NCBI RefSeq assembly: GCF_026151345.1
Contig: NZ_JAMQPR010000001.1
Location: 2,214,676-2,278,675 of the forward strand
Reading direction: 5' to 3'
DNA: 64,000 bases
Source of the DNA: Leptospira paudalimensis
GTDB lineage: Bacteria > Spirochaetota > Leptospiria > Leptospirales > Leptospiraceae
Position numbers and translations under genes: made by a program. Below, one piece after another: positions 50,457-58,655 of this stretch. The notes below the pieces were generated by a model, which did no database searches, had not been told where the DNA came from, and saw nothing but the letters and a program-made list of their open reading frames with translations. Each line of letters begins with the position of its first letter. Position 1 is the first letter of the stretch.

Positions 50457-51344
50457 ATGGAATTCCGTCAGATCATCTACTTTCTTGAAATCTCAGAATC
50501 AGGCACATTTCAAAAAGCAGCAAGCCGATTGGGATTAACACAACCAGCACTCTCCAAACAAATATTTCTTTTAGAAAAAGAATTAGGGATCACCGTTTTG
50601 GAAAGAGGAGGAAGGTCAGTTAGGCTTACTCATGAAGGTGAAAGATTCTATCAATATTCAGTTCGGATGAAGGAGTTATGGGAAGAAATTCAAAATGCTT
50701 TTTCGAAAGAGAATGAATTAAAAGGAAATTTTTCAATCTCTGCAGGTGGGACAGTATCCGCTTGGATCTTACCTCAAATCTTAAAAGAAATTCTAAAAAA
50801 AAGACCAGGGCTCTCTCTTTCCGTTCGCGAAGGAGACGCATCTGAAACCAAGGACGCAGTATTAAAAGGGGAAGTTGATCTTGGTATCTTAACAGGCCCC
50901 ATTTCGGAACCAAGTTTGAATGTATTGGAATTTTTATCTGACAAAATTTATCCAGTTGCAGCAAAAGACCATCCGATCTTCCAAAAGACAAAAATCAAAA
51001 TTGATGATTTAAAAAAACAACCTTTTGTATGTTTCCATCCAGGATCAGCTCTGAGAAAAGCTGTCGAAAAAAAGATCAAATCATTTACAAAAGATTTTGG
51101 TCCAAACATAGCAATGGAACTGAGGAGTGTAGAATCCGTCATTAAATCATTAGAAGCAGGACTTGGGATTGGATTTTTATCTGAATATTCAATTAATTCA
51201 AAATTGAAAAAAATTAAATTCGAAACCTGGAACACCGAACGAAAATTTTATCTCTGTTATCGCAAAAAATCAGGACCAACACTTGCTTTCCTCGCGGAAG
51301 AGATTCTCAAATCAGCAGAAAAATGGAAATTGGAAATGGAATAA
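50457..51344 (+). CDS. LysR-family transcriptional regulator
   Basis: 295 residues. The N-terminal winged helix is classic (FLEISESGTFQKAASRLGLTQPALSKQIFLLEKELG), followed by the periplasmic-binding-protein-like effector domain. It is divergent from leuCD, suggesting control of branched-chain amino-acid synthesis. No ribosome-binding site is visible; the dyad at 50432-50450 takes its place. Confidence 0.93.
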   Translation: MEFRQIIYFLEISESGTFQKAASRLGLTQPALSKQIFLLEKELGITVLERGGRSVRLTHEGERFYQYSVRMKELWEEIQNAFSKENELKGNFSISAGGTVSAWILPQILKEILKKRPGLSLSVREGDASETKDAVLKGEVDLGILTGPISEPSLNVLEFLSDKIYPVAAKDHPIFQKTKIKIDDLKKQPFVCFHPGSALRKAVEKKIKSFTKDFGPNIAMELRSVESVIKSLEAGLGIGFLSEYSINSKLKKIKFETWNTERKFYLCYRKKSGPTLAFLAEEILKSAEKWKLEME

Positions 51345-51409
51345 ATGATCAAATGAAATTAGAGAAATCGTCTAACTGATTTTATATGAAATCAATTAGA
51401 TAAAGTGAG

Positions 51410-52357
51410 TTATTGTTCCACACAGATTAACTGCTGGTTACTCAAATTACAAGGATCAGGAGTCCAACCTGCAGTAATGTCAGCAATCAAAGTAGAATTT
51501 CCTTGCCCCATAACACCCGTAAATGATCCAGTTGCACTCCTCCATAAATCATAGGTATTACTTGTATTGGTTGTCCAATTGGTATTTAATCCAGTCCAAT
51601 ACTTTGAGTTGACTGAGAATCTAATGGTCAACGCAGTCACGAATAATCCTGCGGAATTTGTTGTGCTGATATTACCTTCTGATTGGCGATATGTCCGATT
51701 TGGTGCAAAAACCCAATCGATTTGTCCATCACCTACATTGGCAGTGTTCGATGCGTTTCTTGTTACACCATCGACTACCATCGCCTTATAATTTCCGGTT
51801 CCAGGATAATTCCCATCAGCCATACAAGAAGGATCAAAATTTTTCGCACTTCCCGGGTTTGGAGGGTATCCAGACATCGTTAGGAAAAGATTACAAGGAT
51901 TACAAGTGGGGGCACAAGAAACGGAAACCGTAGTTACATCCGAATTTTTAACTACGCCATCACCGTTGGTAACCGAACATAAAAAACCAGCAGGTTGGCT
52001 AGATACTTTTACCGAATACGAAGATCCACTGGTAAGTATGTTCATAAAATAAAAATTTTTGCTGCCGTTTTCAACAGGCAAGGTAACAATTCCATTGAGA
52101 GAAAGTTTTAATCCAGAACTAATTAATCCTGTTACTGATCCAGTGACTGAATAAGGGATAATGTTTGATATATAATCTTTACCACAAAGTGGAGAGTTAT
52201 CCTTAGCAAAGATTTTCGAAATTTGTACTTCTTTAAAAGTATCTGAATTTGGATCACAAAGATTATTATTTTCTTACGCCTTACAATCTTTTAAAATCAG
52301 AATCAATAAACAAAATTGGAAGAGGAGAACTAAAATTCTTTGTCTGTTTCGATTCAT
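51410..52357 (-). pseudogene. DUF1554-type lipoprotein interrupted by an in-frame stop
   Basis: One reading frame from ATG 52357 to 51410 would give about 315 residues: a lipoprotein signal (lipobox ending KDC), a CDPNS...LCG module, two beta-rich segments and a C-terminal DUF1554 domain (FLTMSGYPPNPGS...). A single TAA at 52274-52276, 28 codons from the start, breaks it just after the signal peptide. Downstream sequence remains open and protein-like. An internal TTG at 52081 would give only 223 residues without export signal, so it is likely inactive unless the stop is read through or is an error. Confidence 0.7.
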
Positions 52358-52486
52358 TTTGAAGCCTAACTGAAATCATTTTTGATTTCGCACTCCTATG
52401 CAATAAATTATTGCTTAGGAGTGGATTTTATTCAGAGGAACTGTGATCGATTTGTAGTAAATTATACGTAAATGCATACGTTTCGT

Positions 52487-53806
52487 CTAAAAATTAAAGC
52501 GATAATTTGCACCAATTTGTACGTAAGTGAGAATCGTCTTTGAATCCAATAAAATGGGAATGAGGATTTGTGGAGCATATATTTTCACTAGAATTTGAGA
52601 TGGATCAGAATTTCCTCCTCCTTCATTTTCAGTGATATAACCCGATCCTAATTTGTTTTTTAGAACCATGTTACTTGCTTCCAAAAAGAAACTGACATCA
52701 CCTTTGATTTTTGTAGAAAATTTTACATTCACTTCTGTTCCAGTAGATTTCCATTGGTAGTCCAAACCAAATTGCCTATATTTAAAAGGTGAAGTTTCGA
52801 AACCAAATTCATTACTCCGAAACGAAGAAGGTCCTTGCATATCCAAATGCAAAATCTGCCCTTGTAGAGAAAAACGATCCCAAAATTTCCATTCGTATCC
52901 AATCCCTACGCTATACCCTTTGAGTGATTGAGTCGAATTTCGGAAATCTGCTCGAGATGGATTATTACCTGTACTTGTCAATCCACCAATGCTTGATACC
53001 TCTTGGTTACTCTTTGTCCAAATACGTTCCACTCCAGCAACGATTTGAAAATCAAACAATGGATGTGGATAAGGCGTAAAACCGATTCTCGTTGATACCT
53101 TTTGGAACTTTGTATCTCCGTTACCAAATAACGCATTCGTTGATTTTTCACCACTCGAGGATGAACCACTTCCCCCACCAGATGAGATCGTTTGGAATCC
53201 ACCTATATTAAAATTTCCATTTGCTTCCGTACCTCGGATTTCAACCGTAAAACGATTCCAAGCATAAAACAAACGGGGAGTGAAACTGTGATTTTTTGTT
53301 TTGTATGGAGTGGACTGAAGCTCAGCTCCACCACCACCAAATAGAAGTCCCGCAATTTGAATGGTTTGAAAGAAAGGACGGAGTTCCATCTGGTTTTTAC
53401 CACTCCCCATTCCCAAGGAAGCTTCTAGATAATGGCGTTTTGCATTTGAAAGTTGTTCTTCTCTTTTTTTGAGTTTTTCTTCTTTGGTTTTGAGTTCTTC
53501 TGCTTCCTGTTTTTGTTTTTCAGCAAGTTCCTTCTCTTCTCTCAGTTTTTTTTCTTTCTCAGAAGGCTGAGGGTCTTTTTTAAGAGCCGCAGAATCTGTT
53601 TTCCGCCCATAGAAAACTTTTTGGATCAATGACTTTGGGTACACCTTCGTATTTCCGTCTGCTAACTTGATTGTAACAGAATCCTTATCTTGGGCTAAAA
53701 CGGATCCTTCGATTTTTTCTCCAGACTTAAACAGAATGGTTTCACTCTGAAGGGAGGCATTGGCGAAAAGAAAAACGAACCATAATAAAAGTAAATATTG
53801 TTTCAT
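52487..53806 (-). CDS. Predicted outer-membrane beta-barrel protein
   Basis: 439 residues. Signal peptide (LFANASLQS), then a small N-terminal SH3-like beta unit (ETILFKSGEKIEGSVLAQDKD), a charged Lys/Glu-rich coiled coil (about 80-130), and many amphipathic strands to a C-terminal F. The start at 53806 is chosen because a promoter (53839-53866) overlaps the longer frame. Similar barrel-plus-coiled-coil proteins are common in Leptospira; cargo unknown. Confidence 0.75.
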   Translation of the reverse strand: MKQYLLLLWFVFLFANASLQSETILFKSGEKIEGSVLAQDKDSVTIKLADGNTKVYPKSLIQKVFYGRKTDSAALKKDPQPSEKEKKLREEKELAEKQKQEAEELKTKEEKLKKREEQLSNAKRHYLEASLGMGSGKNQMELRPFFQTIQIAGLLFGGGGAELQSTPYKTKNHSFTPRLFYAWNRFTVEIRGTEANGNFNIGGFQTISSGGGSGSSSSGEKSTNALFGNGDTKFQKVSTRIGFTPYPHPLFDFQIVAGVERIWTKSNQEVSSIGGLTSTGNNPSRADFRNSTQSLKGYSVGIGYEWKFWDRFSLQGQILHLDMQGPSSFRSNEFGFETSPFKYRQFGLDYQWKSTGTEVNVKFSTKIKGDVSFFLEASNMVLKNKLGSGYITENEGGGNSDPSQILVKIYAPQILIPILLDSKTILTYVQIGANYRFNF

Positions 53807-53838
53807 AAAAGGGACAAACGGATACCTAATGTACATTG

Positions 53839-53866
53839 ATTGTAACACAAAATCCAAATACTGCAA
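53839..53866 (-). promoter_or_regulatory. Sigma70-type promoter of the 52487-53806 gene
   Basis: TTGCAG (-35, 53861-53866) and TACAAT (-10, 53839-53844) are separated by 16 bases, ending 32 bases upstream of the chosen ATG. Confidence 0.5.
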
Positions 53867-54210
53867 TTCGATTAAAGAAGTTTGGGAACAATTTCATAGT
53901 AAAAATATGAAACCGATGGATTCAATTTAAGTTATCAATTTTGGTAAAAAAAGACAATCACTTACATTCTCAAAGAGATAAGAACTCAGTAAAAACAAAA
54001 CCAAAATATTAGGACGATGCAGAATTGCGAAGACTCACTGATTGATTTTAGGGAAAGTTCCTAACAAAACCGCAATCAGTGAGTAAACAATCACCTTTAC
54101 AGAAACCATTACTTAGAAATTCATGGGGGGAATTTTATTTTGAAAAATTGACAGAAAAAAAAGCAAATTCGACATTCAAATTTTGATCTCTTATGATAGA
54201 TTTGTCTGTT
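53867..54210. other. Intergenic region with a long perfect-stem hairpin
   Basis: No gene is seen. A 12-bp perfect inverted repeat (ACTCACTGATTG at 54033-54044 with CAATCAGTGAGT at 54073-54084) encloses a 28-base loop that contains a second small stem TTAGG/CCTAA. There is no U-tract, so it is not a usual terminator. Confidence 0.5.
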
Positions 54211-54690
54211 ATGAAGCCACTAACTCTCTTCGTTTTCACTTTCCTATTCTTTGCTTTCCTAACCAATCAAGCGCAAACTGAAAATGCATCGAACGAACTC
54301 AGAAAGAAGCATTTCCGCTTAAATCATCATGGTGTAGCACTCGATGGTTATGATCCAGTTTCCTATTTTTCGAACAAACCGACAAAAGGGAAAAGTGAAA
54401 TCATTAGTCAGTATAAAGGTATTATCTATTATTTTTCCTCGTTCGAAAACAAACTTAAATTCGAAAAAAATCCAGAAAATTTTGAACCTGAATATGGTGG
54501 TTGGTGTGCTTATGCAATGGGAGAGAATGGAGATAAAGTGGAAGTGGATCCGATGAGGTATAAAATCATCAACGGAAAAATCAACTTATTCTATAATGGA
54601 ATTTTCGGTGATACCTTAATCCCTTGGAATGAAAATGAAAAAGAGTTAATTCCTAAAGCAAATGCAAATTGGAAAAAGGTGATGAAATAA
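54211..54690 (+). CDS. Exported YHS-domain protein
   Basis: 159 residues from ATG 54211 (an ATG six codons earlier at 54193 is possible). Signal peptide ending near NQAQT, then the YHS-type segment ALDGYDPVSYF...FEPEYGGWCAYAMGENG. YHS domains resemble metal-binding parts of some P-type ATPases and hydroxylases, but this version has a single Cys in the motif. Exported metal-linked role is speculative. No strong ribosome-binding site. Confidence 0.78.
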   Translation: MKPLTLFVFTFLFFAFLTNQAQTENASNELRKKHFRLNHHGVALDGYDPVSYFSNKPTKGKSEIISQYKGIIYYFSSFENKLKFEKNPENFEPEYGGWCAYAMGENGDKVEVDPMRYKIINGKINLFYNGIFGDTLIPWNENEKELIPKANANWKKVMK

Positions 54691-54793
54691 CGATCCTTGG
54701 GTTATTGAATTTGAATCAATTAAGATTTCCTATAGAATATGGATGATAAAATTCTAGTTTATCATCCATTCGAACTGTTCAAAAAAAAGAAGG

Positions 54794-55288
54794 TCAACGA
54801 CTCACTTGTTGAGTTGAGTAAGCGATTCCAAATCCATCGCCCACAATGATATCTGGGAAAGTAGTCGAAAGCGCAATTTTAATGATGGCTAAATGATGGA
54901 CTGCATGTTCATTACAATATGCAAGTTCACGTAAACTTGTACTCGCAAGTAACGGTCTTTCATTTTTATCATGAGTGGAAACTCGAATCGAAATCGGGAT
55001 GTCGACAAATCCTTCAACCAATTCTTTTTGGATAAAACCAATCATTTCCAGTGCAAATTCTGGATTTTCTTCTAACTGCTTTGACCTTTTCCTCTGATCA
55101 AAATCGATTTCTCCACGTTTTAAGCCAAAAATAAATTCCTGAAAAAATTCTAAAATATGACGTATGTGCTGCGAAATACTTCCATGACTTAAAATAGGAA
55201 GGGGCATAGAAAATTCTTTTTTCGAAAGTTGTTGGATTAACTCCGAAATAGAATTTGTAATGAGTCGAGATTCTTCGACAAGGATCAT
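54794..55288 (-). CDS. DinB-superfamily protein
   Basis: 164 residues of a four-helix DinB/YfiT-like bundle. Likely metal-binding histidines: SQHIRH in helix 1 and NEHAVHH late in the protein. Many members are thiol-dependent S-transferases. The start overlaps the DoxX stop by four bases, so the two are co-translated. Confidence 0.75.
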   Translation of the reverse strand: MILVEESRLITNSISELIQQLSKKEFSMPLPILSHGSISQHIRHILEFFQEFIFGLKRGEIDFDQRKRSKQLEENPEFALEMIGFIQKELVEGFVDIPISIRVSTHDKNERPLLASTSLRELAYCNEHAVHHLAIIKIALSTTFPDIIVGDGFGIAYSTQQVSR

Positions 55289-55683
55289 ATTTTTTTCTTC
55301 AACTGTTGCAAAATTTTAAACACCATTTCTCGTTCGCAGTATAAAAGAAAAGAACAACCTATCAAATTAAACATTGCGAGACTAAATAACAATCCATGGT
55401 CTTGTGATACCTCAATGCCTATGATAAAAATATGTGCTAAAATAGCTCCCAACATTGTAAAAAAACCAAGCAGTGCACCTAACCAAACAATTGTTGGAAT
55501 CAAAAACAACAAGACAATTAATAGTTCAATGAATCCAGATCCAATTCTTCCCCACGGTTCTATACCTAGTGTAGAAAAAATATAAACAGATTCTTCTGCT
55601 CCACTAAATTTAAAAAATAAAGTCTGAAAAAAAATGACACCAACTGCCAATTTCACTAAATTCTTTATCCAAGAAATATTCAT
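55285..55683 (-). CDS. DoxX-family membrane protein
   Basis: 132 residues with four membrane helices and the FSGAEESVYIFSTLGIEPWGR segment typical of DoxX/SURF4-like proteins. The ATG at 55683 is chosen over a TTG six codons upstream. Some DoxX proteins partner redox enzymes; here it pairs with a DinB-like protein, with an AraC regulator upstream. Confidence 0.8.
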   Translation of the reverse strand: MNISWIKNLVKLAVGVIFFQTLFFKFSGAEESVYIFSTLGIEPWGRIGSGFIELLIVLLFLIPTIVWLGALLGFFTMLGAILAHIFIIGIEVSQDHGLLFSLAMFNLIGCSFLLYCEREMVFKILQQLKKKI

Positions 55684-55786
55684 ATTACGAAGGCATTCCA
55701 AATTTAGGCTTAAATTGCATTTTATACATTCTTATAGTATATTGTTTTATCTCGCAAATACAATGGACAAACTGGAAAAATTTATG

Positions 55787-56647
55787 TCAATTTTTCCTAA
55801 TTCGAAACGCGGAAGGAGATTTCCCTGTGATTTTTTTAAATAATTTACTGAAATGACTGGCATCTTCAAACCCTAATTCCTCTGAAATTTCGTTAACTGA
55901 TTTAAGAGTGAATAAAAGCATACGTTTTGCTTCTAAAATAGTCCTTTGGTGGATTGTTTGAAGCGGAGGATCTAATTTTGCATAACGAAACAGTTCTGAC
56001 AATTTTTTAGAAGATAAATTTAACATAAATGCGTATTCAGAGATTTGTTTGTATTTTCTAAAATTCTGTTCTACTAGTAAATTAAATTTACGAATGGTTT
56101 CAATACTTTGATAATCACCTTGTATTCCTACAATATGATTTCGTCCGATTCTTGTTAGTCGTATGATTAATATTTTTAATAAACTTACTAACATTTCCCC
56201 ATGTAAACTATCACCTTCTTCAAATTCTTTTTCGAATAAATCTACCAATTTTTCAAATGCAACTATATCCCTTAGAGGTATCTTCAATACAGAAAAATTT
56301 TGCGCCCCATAAAACAAAATCCCATTACAGGAAACTTCATGATCATGATCACGTATGCAATAAAACTCTCTATTGAATACAATTGCTGTCACTTTTTGGT
56401 CATTGCTAGGGAACTTAATATAATTTAAGGCAGTGAGTGTACAAAATGTATTCTCTTTTAAGATAACTGTTTTTTCATCACAGTAAAATTTAAATTGCCC
56501 CTTCCCTCGGTTCCATATAATACGGTTGGCAGTAGGATTTCCGAGAGATTTCTCTAGATCACCCATCAAATCATTGGTAAAATAAAAATAGGAACCAGTA
56601 AGTGGGTCACTTAATTCATAGTGTATAAACTTTGAATTTGGATTCAT
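55787..56647 (-). CDS. AraC-family transcriptional regulator
   Basis: 286 residues. The C-terminal double helix-turn-helix is clear (YAFMLNLSSKKLSELFRY and ISEELGFEDASHFSKLFKKITGKSPSAFR). The N-terminal cupin-like domain senses an unknown effector. It lies between the peroxiredoxin-like gene and the DoxX-DinB pair on the same strand and may control them. Confidence 0.9.
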   Translation of the reverse strand: MNPNSKFIHYELSDPLTGSYFYFTNDLMGDLEKSLGNPTANRIIWNRGKGQFKFYCDEKTVILKENTFCTLTALNYIKFPSNDQKVTAIVFNREFYCIRDHDHEVSCNGILFYGAQNFSVLKIPLRDIVAFEKLVDLFEKEFEEGDSLHGEMLVSLLKILIIRLTRIGRNHIVGIQGDYQSIETIRKFNLLVEQNFRKYKQISEYAFMLNLSSKKLSELFRYAKLDPPLQTIHQRTILEAKRMLLFTLKSVNEISEELGFEDASHFSKLFKKITGKSPSAFRIRKN

Positions 56648-56696
56648 ACAATCGTTATAGAATCTGTAATATATTCTTTATATTTCGAAACATCCA

Positions 56697-57221
56697 TCAA
56701 CCCTTCGATCCATATATTTGTTGTTTCATCACAGTTTCAACTTCTTCAAAGTTTTTTTGAGTTCGTTTGCCTTTGTATGCCAAACGAATTGTTAAATCAG
56801 AATCGATTAAAAATGTTGCTGCTTGTGCAAAATCATTTGGCTGAATGCGCACTCCAAAATATTGACAAAGTTCCAATGTAGAATCACTAGCAAACAAAAA
56901 ATTCATAGGATTGAGATTCAACCAACTTCTTAGAGCATGGATTGGTTCAGTTGATACAACGATCACATTACCTTCTTTTTCATTCAAACTTGTTGCCCAT
57001 TCAGATAGATTTTTCAAATGGATTTGGCAAAAGGGGCACCATGTTCCACGAATGAAAACTAATATAAGTGGTCCCCTTGAGATGATTTCTGAAATTTTAA
57101 TTTTTTGATTTGAAGTTAAAATCAACTCCCAATCTTGTACCTTGTAATCAAGAGGAAGTGGTTGAATGGATGAATCAACACTTCCATCAAATTGCATCAT
57201 AAACCAATCTTTAAGTTTCAT
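56697..57221 (-). CDS. AhpC/TSA-type peroxiredoxin-like protein
   Basis: 174 residues with a thioredoxin fold and the redox site GTWCPFCQIHL (CxxC) after the strand LILVFIRG. This is the PRX-like 2 / bacterioferritin-comigratory style rather than classic AhpC. The protein lacks a signal peptide. It is 49 bases upstream of the AraC gene on the same strand. Confidence 0.82.
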   Translation of the reverse strand: MKLKDWFMMQFDGSVDSSIQPLPLDYKVQDWELILTSNQKIKISEIISRGPLILVFIRGTWCPFCQIHLKNLSEWATSLNEKEGNVIVVSTEPIHALRSWLNLNPMNFLFASDSTLELCQYFGVRIQPNDFAQAATFLIDSDLTIRLAYKGKRTQKNFEEVETVMKQQIYGSKG

Positions 57222-57642
57222 AAGTTATAATTTCCGGAATGATTAGCCTATCAAAATCAAGTTTTGAATTGAATTTTTTGCCTTTTTTGTCACCCAGCAA
57301 TAAAACTCTTTTCTCTTACATACAATTAAGAATTTTTGAATTCAGAATTCATAGTCAATTTATTTACCCAACTGTGATTTTTTTAAAAATTTTGGCCATT
57401 CTTCAAAATTCGCAAAACTGCCTAATCCTTACATGAATTGCCATGGAATTCAATCAATCAGTAGAACCATTCTCGAAAAAATAAATTGCGAAAGTTAGAG
57501 TTGCAAATCCAGTTGTTTGGAAGACTATGTGAGAATCTTTTACCAAGCACATGACACACAAAGGTTCGAAATTGAATATAATGTCCAGTATCGAAACGAA
57601 CAGAGTTATCCCAAACATCATCTTATTTGAAAATAATTTTAT
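57222..57642. other. Intergenic region with a 7-1-7 palindrome
   Basis: 421 bases with no convincing gene. A perfect TGAATTC-A-GAATTCA dyad is at 57337-57351, 116 bases upstream of the peroxiredoxin-like start. A 7-1-7 layout is the geometry of Fur/PerR sites, but the sequence is not the PerR consensus. Confidence 0.4.
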
Positions 57643-58512
57643 ATGAATCTTGAATTTGCAGTTGATCTTAGCCTACTCCTTTGGAACCAAACCATTGCCA
57701 TTTTGTTTGTTTCTCTTGTTTGTTATTCAAGCATTTATCGTCAAAAATTACTTCTTTTTATCATTATCACTGTATCACTATTAGCCGGAATCCAATTCAG
57801 TTTACAATCCCATCATGATATGGTTTCTATCATGGGATTTACCAAAATGATACTACTCCTTCCATTTGGATTAGGAGCTGTGATTGGTTATGTGAGTTTG
57901 TCCGAATCAAAACAACAAAAGTACCTAACTTGGTTTACTCGATATATCAACTTTGCTGTATTAGGAAATATCTTTGTTATGATTTTCTCTCCTGATGGAG
58001 GAACCTATCGCGGGATTCTCAGTCGATTTGTATGTTTTTTCCTCCTCATTTGGTTACTCCAAGAAATGAGTAAGGTAAGGTTTCAAACTACCAAGACCAA
58101 TCAGAGAATGTTTACCTTTAATTCATCACCATTATCATGGATTTATTGCCACGCCGGGTATCGCTTTGTACTTCTATCGTTACCAACGTTTGTTAGTTCC
58201 AATTACTTACTTTTGGAACCAATGAGTATTCTTGTAATGGTTGTCCTCTTCCATGTGAACAAAAAACGATATCCACTTTCCTATTATTTTGGATTAGCAG
58301 ACACCATGGTCGTCACAACATTAACAGTTCTCATGCGGTATCCATTTTTACCTCCATTCCAACTGAGTGGACCTTATATCACTAATTTGTCTGAAAAACA
58401 ATGGGACATGATTTTGATTCCGGTCCAATTAATTGTGACTGGTTTTGTATTACGGGCAATCTACAGAAACAGATTACAATCGAAGCATGTCCATTCACTG
58501 GACTCGGAATAA
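57643..58512 (+). CDS. Multi-pass membrane protein of unknown function
   Basis: 289 residues with about seven or eight membrane helices spread over most of the length, and a basic C-terminus. I do not recognise a family; there is no charged motif typical of kinases or transporters. It stands alone, behind a long intergenic region. Confidence 0.72.
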   Translation: MNLEFAVDLSLLLWNQTIAILFVSLVCYSSIYRQKLLLFIIITVSLLAGIQFSLQSHHDMVSIMGFTKMILLLPFGLGAVIGYVSLSESKQQKYLTWFTRYINFAVLGNIFVMIFSPDGGTYRGILSRFVCFFLLIWLLQEMSKVRFQTTKTNQRMFTFNSSPLSWIYCHAGYRFVLLSLPTFVSSNYLLLEPMSILVMVVLFHVNKKRYPLSYYFGLADTMVVTTLTVLMRYPFLPPFQLSGPYITNLSEKQWDMILIPVQLIVTGFVLRAIYRNRLQSKHVHSLDSE

Positions 58513-58655
58513 GATCCTTCTTACATTCACAAAAAAATTTAAAAAATTATTAGCTTTCCTATCAACAATAATAAGAAAATACTTGATAACCTTGGTTGAA
58601 TCAAAAATTGTTTTTAACGAATGTTAGCAATTTTGTACTGGGAAAAACGAACCTG

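Noticed and set aside
55701..55716. AATTTA-GGCT-TAAATT dyad upstream of doxX
   Set aside because: AT-rich and short; not distinguishable from chance.
57239..57436. 65-codon open frame in the intergenic region before the membrane protein
   Set aside because: Composition is that of AT-rich non-coding DNA, with no ribosome-binding site; it also overlaps the palindrome.
57500..57508. GTTGCAAAT, identical to one arm of the candidate Zur palindrome
   Set aside because: The opposite arm is missing at the right spacing.
57540..57580. T-loop-like GGTTCGAAATT, possible tRNA
   Set aside because: No matching acceptor or anticodon stems could be found around it.
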